Of a DNA stretch of 15,422 nt, positions 1-6,093 are shown piece by piece (the first letter of the stretch is position 1; every line of letters begins with the position of its first letter). This stretch comes from Thermoplasmata archaeon (GTDB taxonomy: Archaea > Thermoplasmatota > Thermoplasmata > SG8-5). The translations under genes and the position numbers were made by a program. Under the pieces are notes generated by a model that ran no database searches, had not been told where the DNA came from, and saw nothing but the letters and a program-made list of their open reading frames with translations. The stretch lies in the NCBI GenBank assembly GCA_030655715.1, contig JAUSPR010000171.1, forward strand, positions 1 through 15,422. Direction: 5' to 3'.

Positions 1-150
1 ACCTATTGTCTCAATCTCAGATTGCCCGAAAAGAGCGATAGACCTTGTATGATTTTTTCAACCGACAAACAGACTACACAGGAACATGAAAATAATCGCT
101 GGTTTGTCCGCGCGGACGATTATCGGTTGGATGGGGAGAAACGTGATTAA
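1..150 (+). CDS. Possible 3' end of a protein gene cut by the window edge
   Basis: Frame 1 is open from the first base to a TAA at 148-150 and gives 49 residues ending in DDYRLDGEKRD. Composition is richer in GC than the island that follows and residue usage looks protein-like, with charged and aromatic residues mixed. I do not recognise a family. It would lie just outside the proposed island boundary at 179-200 and may be the original chromosomal neighbour of the tRNA-Ile gene. The open frame is short, so chance is possible. Confidence 0.35.
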   Translation, partial: TYCLNLRLPEKSDRPCMIFSTDKQTTQEHENNRWFVRADDYRLDGEKRD

Positions 151-178
151 TAATAGAAGAAATTAGAGAAAAGAGGTA

Positions 179-200
179 TGGACCCAAGGAATTTGAACCC
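179..200 (-). repeat. tRNA-Ile 3'-end-like fragment, candidate attachment site of the island
   Basis: On the + strand the sequence TGGACCCAAGG-AATTTGAACCC matches the complement of the 3' end (acceptor and T arm) of the tRNA-Ile at 5759-5783 (TGGGCCCAAGGAGATTTGAAC-TCCC). The differences are one substitution and two single-base gaps. Both lie in the same orientation, as expected for the two ends of an element integrated at a tRNA 3' end. No other tRNA parts (5' acceptor strand, D arm, anticodon arm) are present nearby, so this is a fragment and not a gene. It could instead be debris of another tRNA. Confidence 0.5.
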
Positions 201-267
201 AATCAAGTCCAATATACATGGTTTAATTAATTTAGAAAAATCATACAATGTAATTATCTGTACCAAA

Positions 268-297
268 AATTATTTAAGTGAGCAACTTTATTTAAAC
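268..297 (+). promoter_or_regulatory. Probable TATA region for the seven-gene island operon
   Basis: Two TATA-like stretches, ATTATTTAAG and TTTATTTAAAC, lie 40-70 nt upstream of the first Shine-Dalgarno sequence GGAGG (326-330). Either would give a leader containing that site. I cannot decide between them from sequence alone. Confidence 0.4.
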
Positions 298-337
298 AAC
301 TAACTCAAATAACAAAGCAGAACTCGGAGGAACAACA

Positions 338-808
338 ATCAAAATCGGTAACAAAGATGGAAAGAACGTAATATATGACAATCAGGGTAACATTATTTTA
401 TCAAATGATGAGAAATTACTTCATACTAATGAAAATGTCATCTGTGAAGTAAGAATTATTAAAAAATTCGGATTATTAAAAACAAGACGGTTAATTATCT
501 GGAACACCGGGACCTTATATCAGACAAACAAAAGAATTTCGTTTATTAGAGAAACATCTGCTGTGATAATGGTTCCTCCGCCTCCGGTAGGGTTTATGGC
601 CCCTCCAGTGCTAGTGTTGAATAATAAAAACAGTGATGAGATAGATTATGTTCAATTTTCAATAGATGAGGTAATATCCTGGAAAAGGTCATTTTTCAAT
701 CGGTTGAAATTCCATATCAAAGACAATTTGATTGATTTTTATTGGATTATTTTTGAAGGTGCTACTGAGTTTGATGAAATTCCTTATAAAAATAATAGGA
801 GGACATAG
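338..808 (+). CDS. PH/GRAM-like domain protein with an apparent AUC start
   Basis: The frame is open from 296 to the TAG at 806-808. A strong Shine-Dalgarno GGAGG (326-330) is followed after 7 nt by ATC at 338. No ATG, GTG or TTG occurs in frame before GTG 563, which would cut the protein in half. From 338 the product is 156 residues. Residues about 15-75 look like a bacterial/archaeal PH or GRAM-like beta domain: a strand ending GLLKTRRLIIW, then LYQTNKRISFI (about 60-70), which resembles the common TNKRLIF pattern. A proline-rich loop (PPPPVGF) and a second beta-rich half with a long hydrophobic end (LIDFYWIIFE) follow. PH/GRAM folds often bind lipids or proteins; its role here is unknown. 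It is the first gene of the operon, and its stop codon directly abuts the next ATG. The domain call is by pattern only, and the start codon is inferred. Confidence 0.6.
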   Translation: MKIGNKDGKNVIYDNQGNIILSNDEKLLHTNENVICEVRIIKKFGLLKTRRLIIWNTGTLYQTNKRISFIRETSAVIMVPPPPVGFMAPPVLVLNNKNSDEIDYVQFSIDEVISWKRSFFNRLKFHIKDNLIDFYWIIFEGATEFDEIPYKNNRRT

Positions 809-1054
809 ATGGAAAATATAACTGGAAAGGAAGTAATGATATGTGTGAAAGATATTGATTCTTTGGAAATAGTTAGGGAAGGATTAATTGATGCTGGCTT
901 CAACCCGAAAGTTATGAAAATAACCGATGGCAGAGGAAAGCATATATTGAAGATATCCAGAAAATCCAAAGCAAAGTCCGAAACACTGTTCAACAAAATG
1001 AAGGAACGTAACCTCATTGATTGGTATGGTGAACGGGAAATCAAGGGAGATTGA
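809..1054 (+). CDS. Small conserved-looking protein of unknown function (81 aa)
   Basis: The ATG at 809 follows the previous stop (TAG 806-808) with no gap and has AGGAGG at 797-802 upstream, so start and translation are well supported. The 81-residue product is soluble and charged. It begins with a beta-alpha pattern (EVMICVKDIDSLEIVREGLIDAGF) and a second strand with KHILKISRKSK, which suggests a small alpha/beta fold; the C-terminus is lysine-rich. There is no signal peptide, membrane segment or cysteine cluster. I do not recognise the family. Its position between the PH-like gene and the zinc ribbon suggests an accessory or regulatory role in the operon, but nothing in the sequence gives a function. 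Confidence 0.75.
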   Translation: MENITGKEVMICVKDIDSLEIVREGLIDAGFNPKVMKITDGRGKHILKISRKSKAKSETLFNKMKERNLIDWYGEREIKGD

Positions 1055-1060
1055 GTTTTT

Positions 1061-1252
1061 ATGGCCAGCAGATTGAAATATAGGGGTAGGCCAAGGAATA
1101 AACAAGGTAGTGGCAGTATGTTATGCTTTCATTGCGGTGGAGAATTAAAACTTGGTAGAAAGAACGAGAATGGCGAACAGAGATATTACTGCACTAAGTG
1201 CAATAAAACACTCCAGACATATGTTGTGAAAACAAATGCCTCCAATTATTGA
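1061..1252 (+). CDS. Small zinc-ribbon protein (63 aa)
   Basis: The product has a basic N-terminus (RLKYRGRPRNK) followed by two CxxC knuckles, CFHC at residues 22-25 and CTKC at about 44-47, with the spacing of a zinc ribbon. The segment GEQRYYCTKCNKTL resembles the zinc-binding head of some transposase or DNA-binding proteins (G-x-QRY-x-C-x-x-C). The amino-group carrier protein LysW is also a small zinc protein near M20 deacylases, but it ends in Glu; this one ends NASNY, so a LysW role is not supported. GGGAGA (1045-1050) lies inside the upstream gene. The stop TGA overlaps the ATG of the next gene (TGATG at 1250-1254). DNA or RNA binding is plausible but not shown. Confidence 0.7.
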   Translation: MASRLKYRGRPRNKQGSGSMLCFHCGGELKLGRKNENGEQRYYCTKCNKTLQTYVVKTNASNY

Positions 1253-2652
1253 TGGATGTGAAAATTGTGGATACGAATAATTTTGATAATGTAATTAGGA
1301 AAAGAGTTGGTAGAACTCCCTTGATTAGAGCAAAGAACCTGGAAAAAGAACTTGGGGTTTCAGAGATTTATTTAAAACTGGAAGGCAACAATCCCTCTGG
1401 ACACAGGGAGGATAGGTTGGCATATCTGATAATCAGGGATGCGCTTTCAAGAAGCAAACCAGTCATATCCATGGGCACGCTGGGTACAGTTGGTGCATCG
1501 CTTGCATATTTGGCCCAGTTCTATGATGTGAAATGTGTGTTTTATGTTCCAAAGAGAAAGAAGATAATCAGAGGAATTACAGAGAGTGACAAAGTAGAAA
1601 TCCGTCCGTTTGGCAGGACCTATGAAGAATGCGTGAACGAAAGCAGACGTGTTTCAGAGAAATATGGATGGTATGATGCAAATCCTGGTTTGGCAAACAA
1701 TATGACCAATATGTATGCTTTTTCATATGTGGCTGAAGAGATACATGAACAAATAGATTCCAATGTTGATACCATCTTCTGCCAGACTAGTAATGGTTCA
1801 TCAATATCCGGTCTTAATCTTGGCCTGAAGCATCTTTGGGTTTCTGAGGAGATTTCAAAAATGCCTAAGATAATTGCAGTAAGCACCAGCCATGGAAATG
1901 CCATTGTTGAGACCTATCGTTCTGGTGTGAAAAATATTATGAAATTGGGCCAGCCAGACGTATCTGAATCAAAGTATAACCAGAACGTAATCAACACGGA
2001 ATCTTTCAATGGCCAGGATGCCATAAATGCAATTCATGATTCGTTGGGAAAGGCCATTGGTATTAGTGATACTGACCTTTTAGAAGCCACCAGGAAATTC
2101 AGAGAACTGGAGGATATCAAGCTTTCAATTCCCAATTCGTACCCAGTTGCTGCCTTTATGAAAGAGGTTGAGCTTGGGTTAATCAAAGAGGGAAAACATG
2201 TTCTGATTCTAAATGATGGAAAAGTAGATATTGACATTCGCAACATAAAGAAGAGCGCACTCCAAGTGAATTATAATGAATTTCTTAAGAAGCTCGATGA
2301 TTGGCTTATCCAGTTCAGCGACCCCATTGAGGAAATAAGGGAGGCAGTTGATGATGCGTTCAATAATGGCTTTGTAATCTGTGCCTACAGGGGCAACCAA
2401 CTTGTCGGCATCTGCATCTTATCAACAAGCAAGTACGAGGTTTTCTTCCCGAAGTATCATCTGTCATATATCGCAACCAAGAGGGACATCAAAGGCCGCG
2501 GTATAGCCACTATGCTTATCCAGAAGGCAATTGAACTTACTGGCGGGGATTTTTCACTTCATGTTGATACCGATAATAAACGAGCCATAAGGCTGTATGA
2601 GAAAATGGGTTTGACCAAGAAATATTACAGGATGTTCTACACAGGGAGTTGA
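1252..2652 (+). CDS. PLP fold-type-II (threonine synthase-like) domain fused to GNAT acetyltransferase; PLP lysine missing
   Basis: This is a 466-residue two-domain protein. Residues about 18-325 align by pattern with PLP fold-type-II enzymes (threonine synthase, cysteine synthase): GRTPLIRAKNL, then KLEGNNPSG, an SMGTLGT segment where SxGN is usual, and a phosphate-loop-like SNGSSISGL (180-188). The family motif NPTGSFKDR appears as NPSGHREDR, so Glu53 stands where the Schiff-base lysine should be, and the PLP-contacting Asn is replaced by Thr76. Residues about 335-466 form a GNAT domain with acetyl-CoA motif A RDIKGRGIA (411-419) and the closing NKRAIRLYEKMGL. The start is ATG 1252, coupled by TGATG overlap with the zinc-ribbon stop; TTG 1249 is an alternative. 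The gene precedes an M20 deacylase, so an acetylation/deacetylation pair is possible. Domain calls are firm. The substrate is unknown, and the N-terminal domain may be a non-catalytic amino-acid sensor or scaffold. Confidence 0.85.
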   Translation: MDVKIVDTNNFDNVIRKRVGRTPLIRAKNLEKELGVSEIYLKLEGNNPSGHREDRLAYLIIRDALSRSKPVISMGTLGTVGASLAYLAQFYDVKCVFYVPKRKKIIRGITESDKVEIRPFGRTYEECVNESRRVSEKYGWYDANPGLANNMTNMYAFSYVAEEIHEQIDSNVDTIFCQTSNGSSISGLNLGLKHLWVSEEISKMPKIIAVSTSHGNAIVETYRSGVKNIMKLGQPDVSESKYNQNVINTESFNGQDAINAIHDSLGKAIGISDTDLLEATRKFRELEDIKLSIPNSYPVAAFMKEVELGLIKEGKHVLILNDGKVDIDIRNIKKSALQVNYNEFLKKLDDWLIQFSDPIEEIREAVDDAFNNGFVICAYRGNQLVGICILSTSKYEVFFPKYHLSYIATKRDIKGRGIATMLIQKAIELTGGDFSLHVDTDNKRAIRLYEKMGLTKKYYRMFYTGS

Positions 2653-2656
2653 AATT

Positions 2657-3886
2657 ATTGCCCGAGTAACACTAACCGAAGAAGAGTCCCTGGAGACTAT
2701 CAACCTACTCAAGGAACTAATAAAAATTCCAAGTTCTAGCCATGATGGAAGAGAGATATATGACTTCATACGAGAATACATGGAAGAGCGGGGGCTGAAA
2801 GTGGAAACCCAGACTGTCGAGAGCCCATATATTATCAATCAGAATAATTCCAATCTATATTTGAGAATTGGCAATGGGAATGGGCCCAAGATTCTGTTGA
2901 ATGCCCATCTGGATACTGTTTCTTCCAAGGAAGGATGGTACCACGGTGCGTATTCGGGTGAGGAGGAGGACGGAAGAATCTACGGCCTTGGGGCCGCCGA
3001 TATGAAGGGAGGCTGCGCATCCGCTTTGGCGGCGATTCTTGCATTAATGGAGAGAAAAGACACTATAAATGGTGAGTTGTTCCTAAGCTTCGTTTTCGGC
3101 GAGGAGGCACCCTTCTCTCTTGGCACGGACACACTTCTCAGAGAATACGATTTCAGAGATTATGACTTGATAATTGTTACTGAGCCCTCACCCTTACTGG
3201 CAATCAATGACTTCTGCTACACTCACAAGAAGATTCACAAATCCAAGTTTCCTGTGCCGATTATTGGCGCAGAGGGCAGGATACTTTATGATATTGAGTT
3301 TTTTGGAAAGTCCGCTCACGCGTCCCACCCGTCACAGGGCATCAATGCACTTCATGACGCTTCAATTCTTATATCTCAATTGGCTCAATTCGACATAATG
3401 TCCGGTATCAAGATGGGGCGGGGCCATTATTGTGTTCTCAGCATCGAAGGCGGAGACAAGGCATTCACTGTACCCAGCTATTGCAAGATTCTTCTTAACA
3501 GACAGCTTACTGTGGAGGAGAGCATCAAGACAGTTTCCAGGGAATTGAAATTATTAATTAAGAATCTGAGATTGAAATCAAAGGTGAAGATTACCCCGCG
3601 CTTTGCCCCTAATTCTGAAATGGAATACAAACCCTATCTCTTTGAAAAATCAGAATATATTGAAAAATTCATGGAAAGGCTGCCATATTCAAAGGGGAAA
3701 AAGCGATGTGCATTCACAACCAGCAGTGTGGGTGACTTCAACCTTCTTGCCACCAGGACTGGAGTGCCAACCCTGATATTTGGACCTGGTGGGGGAAATA
3801 TTCACGCGCCCAACGAGAATTCAAATGTCAACGAGGTAATCGAGTCAGCCAATTATATTCTTGATTTTTTCATGGAGATTTTCTGA
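2657..3886 (+). CDS. M20 family metallopeptidase/deacylase (ArgE/DapE/LysK-like) with an apparent AUU start
   Basis: The family motifs are complete. Numbered from ATT 2657 they are: metal ligands HLD (His84, Asp86), GLGAADMKGG with bridging Asp115, GEEA with catalytic/metal Glu149-Glu150, TEP with Glu176, the dimerisation segment SAHASHPSQG, and a C-terminal metal His383 in GNIHAPNE. The first ATG in frame (2780) would remove the typical N-terminal helix region (SLETINLLKELIKIPS) that M20 enzymes carry. Upstream, only ATT 2654 and ATT 2657 are near a Shine-Dalgarno sequence (GGGAG, 2644-2648), with 8 nt spacing for 2657. From there the length is 409 residues, normal for the family. Known members remove acyl groups from amino acids or cleave dipeptides. 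In this operon it may act on acylated D-amino acids or peptides (inference). The stop overlaps the next ATG (TGATG). Confidence 0.85.
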   Translation: MARVTLTEEESLETINLLKELIKIPSSSHDGREIYDFIREYMEERGLKVETQTVESPYIINQNNSNLYLRIGNGNGPKILLNAHLDTVSSKEGWYHGAYSGEEEDGRIYGLGAADMKGGCASALAAILALMERKDTINGELFLSFVFGEEAPFSLGTDTLLREYDFRDYDLIIVTEPSPLLAINDFCYTHKKIHKSKFPVPIIGAEGRILYDIEFFGKSAHASHPSQGINALHDASILISQLAQFDIMSGIKMGRGHYCVLSIEGGDKAFTVPSYCKILLNRQLTVEESIKTVSRELKLLIKNLRLKSKVKITPRFAPNSEMEYKPYLFEKSEYIEKFMERLPYSKGKKRCAFTTSSVGDFNLLATRTGVPTLIFGPGGGNIHAPNENSNVNEVIESANYILDFFMEIF

Positions 3887-4962
3887 TGGCAAAATATCCT
3901 CGCATTTTAATTGACCTTGATAAAATAAGGCAAAATGCCAAAAGCATCACCGACCTGGCATCAAAATTTGACATTGAGGTAACTGGTGTAACAAAGGCAA
4001 CCTGCGGTGATCCCCTGGTTGCGAAAGCGATGCTGGATGGCGGAGTTGTTTCCATCGCCGATTCCAGAATGTCGAATATTAGGCGAATGAAGGATGCCGA
4101 CGTGGATTCCGAGTTCCTGTTTCTGCGCACCCCTATGCTGAGCCAGGCAGAGGAGGTTGTCCGGTTTTCTGACATGTCCCTCAATACAGAAATGGATGTG
4201 GTCAAGGAACTTGATAAGGAAGCAGAAAGACTGGGAACTGAACACAAGATTGTAATAATGCTGGAAATGGGAGAACTGCGCGAGGGAATAAACATTGAGG
4301 ACTCAATATCATTCATCGAGTCAGCCATGGAGCTTGAGAATATTGAAATCTATGGTATAGGAATAAACCTGGCATGCCTTAGTGGAGTTATTCCAACTAA
4401 AGAGAAGATGGCTGATTTCGGTGAACTGGTAAAACGTCTAGAATCCAGAACAGGAGTCACATTCAAAATGGTGGGCGGCGGCAATTCGGCCAATATCCCA
4501 TTGTTACTGAAGGGCATTAGCACACCCGGAATCAACAATCTAAGGATAGGTGAGGCAATATTGTTGGGTTTGGAAACCGTAAACAGGTGTTCTATTCCAG
4601 GAACTTACCAAGACGCATTTGTTCTTCAGGCTGAAATCATTGAGGTGAACAAGAAACCTTCTGTCCCAGACGGTAAGATATCACAAAATGCCTTTGGCGA
4701 AACTCTGGAATTTGAGGACAAAGGAATCATGCGCCGAGGCATACTGGCTCTGGGAAGACAAGATGTTATTGTTGAGTCACTGAGACCCCTGGACAATACA
4801 ATCACCATAGAATCCAGCAGTAGCGATCACATAGTTGTTGATTTGACTAATACAAGGTACAAACTTGGAGATAAAATCAGCTTCCTACCGGGTTATGGGG
4901 CACTTGTACATGCATTCACAAGCAAATTTGTTAAGAAGGAATATTTGGGCGGAAGTTCATGA
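3886..4962 (+). CDS. PLP-dependent amino-acid racemase, alanine/ornithine racemase family
   Basis: A 358-residue fold-type-III PLP protein. The N-terminus PRILIDLDKIRQNAK and the segment VTGVTKATCGDP, with the PLP-binding Lys37, are characteristic of the alanine/ornithine racemase family (Orr of clostridia is the best known member). Downstream are ADSRMSNI, LRTPMLSQAEEVV and MLEMGELREGI, then a GGGNSANIP phosphate-binding region and a C-terminal beta domain. The enzyme should interconvert L and D forms of an amino acid in the cytosol; whether the substrate is alanine, ornithine or another cannot be read from sequence. GGAG at 3874-3877 gives a proper Shine-Dalgarno, and the ATG overlaps the previous stop. 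Adjacent D,D-dipeptidase and M20 genes fit a D-amino-acid pathway. The gene ends by ATGA overlap with the next gene. Confidence 0.9.
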   Translation: MAKYPRILIDLDKIRQNAKSITDLASKFDIEVTGVTKATCGDPLVAKAMLDGGVVSIADSRMSNIRRMKDADVDSEFLFLRTPMLSQAEEVVRFSDMSLNTEMDVVKELDKEAERLGTEHKIVIMLEMGELREGINIEDSISFIESAMELENIEIYGIGINLACLSGVIPTKEKMADFGELVKRLESRTGVTFKMVGGGNSANIPLLLKGISTPGINNLRIGEAILLGLETVNRCSIPGTYQDAFVLQAEIIEVNKKPSVPDGKISQNAFGETLEFEDKGIMRRGILALGRQDVIVESLRPLDNTITIESSSSDHIVVDLTNTRYKLGDKISFLPGYGALVHAFTSKFVKKEYLGGSS

Positions 4963-5633
4963 GTGAGGTAGTTGAGGAACCTGAGAATCATCAAGAATTG
5001 CTTGACCGCCTACTACAAATTTCTGTCAGGGAAAATCACGAGGCCCTTGTGCCATTGAGAGAAATCAGTCCAGATATTGTTATTGACATTAGTCATTTAG
5101 GAGAAACAGACATTCACCGTGAGCCAATGCTGAGAGGAACTGCTGCATTAATGCTTGCAGATGCCCATAAATCATTGCCCGAGGGTTATAAATTCAAAAT
5201 CTGGGAAGCTTTTCGGCCAATTGAAAAACAGGAGTTCATGCGCAAGAAGTATCTTGAGGATTTGAAGAAAGCCAATCCAGAAAAGCCAATCAATGAACTG
5301 GAAAAAGAGAGGGACAAATACGTTGCCAGGATTGATATAATTCCTCCACACCTTACAGGCGGAGCTGTGGACTTAACCATAGTCGGACCAGATAATCAAG
5401 AGCTGGACATGGGTACTAATTATCTCGATTTTATGCAAGAGACACATACATTTTCACAGGAAATCAGCCTGCTGGCAAGAAACAACCGTTCTATGCTAAT
5501 TCATGCTATGGAAAATGCTGGATTTGTGAACTATTCTTTCGAATGGTGGCACTTTTCGTACGGTGACAGATACTGGGCATATAAGACAAAACATGATTCC
5601 TCAATCTATGATTATTTGAAAGAAAAATCATAA
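4959..5633 (+). CDS. VanX/DdpX-type D-alanyl-D-alanine dipeptidase family (M15D)
   Basis: The 224-residue product carries the M15D zinc-peptidase signature. WEAFRP has Arg86, the transition-state arginine of VanX. HLTGGAVDL has zinc ligands His131 and Asp138. EWWHF has catalytic Glu195 and zinc ligand His198. Length fits VanX (about 200 residues). There is no signal peptide, so a cytosolic enzyme acting on imported or internally made dipeptides is expected. Known members split D-Ala-D-Ala. Archaea do not make murein, so likely roles are scavenging of bacterial wall peptides or turnover of a D-containing compound; the adjacent racemase would convert the freed D-amino acid to the L form. The start ATG overlaps the racemase stop (ATGA), so translation is coupled. 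It is the last gene of the operon, followed by a T-rich terminator. Confidence 0.88.
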   Translation: MSEVVEEPENHQELLDRLLQISVRENHEALVPLREISPDIVIDISHLGETDIHREPMLRGTAALMLADAHKSLPEGYKFKIWEAFRPIEKQEFMRKKYLEDLKKANPEKPINELEKERDKYVARIDIIPPHLTGGAVDLTIVGPDNQELDMGTNYLDFMQETHTFSQEISLLARNNRSMLIHAMENAGFVNYSFEWWHFSYGDRYWAYKTKHDSSIYDYLKEKS

Positions 5634-5702
5634 AGCCCACCTATGCTGATTTATCTAACACGCTGGATTTTCGAGCAGGTGAGGGCGAGTTTTACTTATT
5701 TT

Positions 5703-5764
5703 GGCCACTTTTTTCTTTTGGAGCCCGAGCCGGCGGAGAAAATTATAAAAGAAAAAAGTGGGCC
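5703..5764. terminator. Convergent (bidirectional) T-rich terminator hairpin
   Basis: GGCCACTTTTTTCTTTT (5703-5719) and AAAAGAAAAAAGTGGGCC (5747-5764) form an inverted repeat with one unmatched G. On the + strand the T-run ends the seven-gene operon; on the minus strand the same pattern supplies the T-run just after the tRNA-Ile gene. Archaeal termination mostly relies on T-runs, which both strands provide here. Confidence 0.6.
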
Positions 5765-5864
5765 CAAGGAGATTTGAACTCCCGACCTCCCGGTTTCTTT
5801 CGTGTTGTCGTTTCCGGCAACACGTTATCAGCCGGGCGCTCCAGCCAGTCTAAGCTATGGGCCC
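5759..5864 (-). tRNA. tRNA-Ile(GAU) with a 31-nt intron
   Basis: Read on the minus strand: acceptor stem GGGCCCA/TGGGCCC (7 perfect pairs) with discriminator A (5759), D stem GCTT/GAGC, anticodon stem CCCGG/CCGGG (5832-5836 and 5789-5793), and loop C-T-GAT-A then A at position 38. The T arm is GGGAG-TTCAAAT-CTCCT. The anticodon GAT (5827-5829) identifies isoleucine. The loop is interrupted after position 37 by 31 nt (5795-5825) containing a perfect 7-bp helix CGTGTTG/CAACACG, the form of an archaeal intron removed by the splicing endonuclease. The spliced length is 75 nt. CCA is not encoded. The gene marks one edge of the proposed genomic island, whose other edge carries a degraded copy of the tRNA 3' end. 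Confidence 0.95.
5795..5825 (-). other. tRNA-Ile intron at position 37/38
   Basis: The 31-nt insertion lies between A37 (5826) and A38 (5794). Its core is a 7-bp perfect stem with a 10-nt loop, adjoining the anticodon stem to make a bulge-helix-bulge-like substrate for the archaeal tRNA splicing endonuclease. Exact cut sites could shift by a base because of neighbouring A residues. Confidence 0.8.
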
Positions 5865-5892
5865 TTCAAGACAGTTGGCATACCACTTATTC

Positions 5893-5901
5893 GATTTAAA
5901 C
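5893..5901 (-). promoter_or_regulatory. TATA box of the tRNA-Ile gene
   Basis: On the minus strand GTTTAAATC is centred about 33 nt upstream of the first tRNA base. This allows a start site about 26 nt downstream of the box with a short 5' leader removed by RNase P. Confidence 0.6.
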
Positions 5902-6034
5902 ATTGCCATACTACACCATTGCGAAAAGGATTTACCAACTGCCCATGCCTCGCATTTGCCACCAACTGGATCCAGGTTCGAATCATGAGATATCCTTTCA
6001 TGCAGAGGCAGAAAAAATGGGAATGTCCAATCTT

Positions 6035-6071
6035 GCATATATTATCGATTTTGATGCAAACCTTTTTTAAT
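6035..6071 (+). promoter_or_regulatory. TATA region of the sugar-nucleotide operon
   Basis: Two candidates stand before the start at 6094: TGCATATATTA (6035-6045), giving a leader of about 25-30 nt that includes the GGGTGA ribosome site (6085-6090), and TTTTTTAATA (6063-6072), giving an almost leaderless mRNA. The first fits better with the use of that Shine-Dalgarno sequence. Confidence 0.45.
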
Positions 6072-6093
6072 ACCAGCAATTTGAGGGTGAAGT

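Larger units (their letters stand above)
151..337. other. AT-rich leader region before the island operon
   Basis: This stretch holds the tRNA-like fragment, then very AT-rich DNA. Short frames here are broken by stops; the reading frame of the first operon gene opens after a TAA at 293-295. TATA-like candidates are ATTATTTAAG (268-277) and TTTATTTAAAC (287-297). No gene is visible between the fragment and the first Shine-Dalgarno sequence. Confidence 0.5.

Noticed and set aside
1061..1252. Zinc-ribbon protein as the amino-group carrier LysW
   Set aside because: LysW ends in a conserved EDWGE-type Glu used to carry the substrate; this protein ends NASNY and has a basic N-terminus instead.
4959..5633. 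Vancomycin-type resistance gene
   Set aside because: The family is VanX-like, but there are no VanH or VanA-type ligase genes or VanRS regulators here, and archaea lack the drug target; a metabolic role is more likely.
5971..5990. T-loop-like GGTTCGAATC suggesting a second tRNA
   Set aside because: The flanking bases do not form the 5-bp T stem (CCAGG against CATGA), and no acceptor stem or anticodon arm is found.
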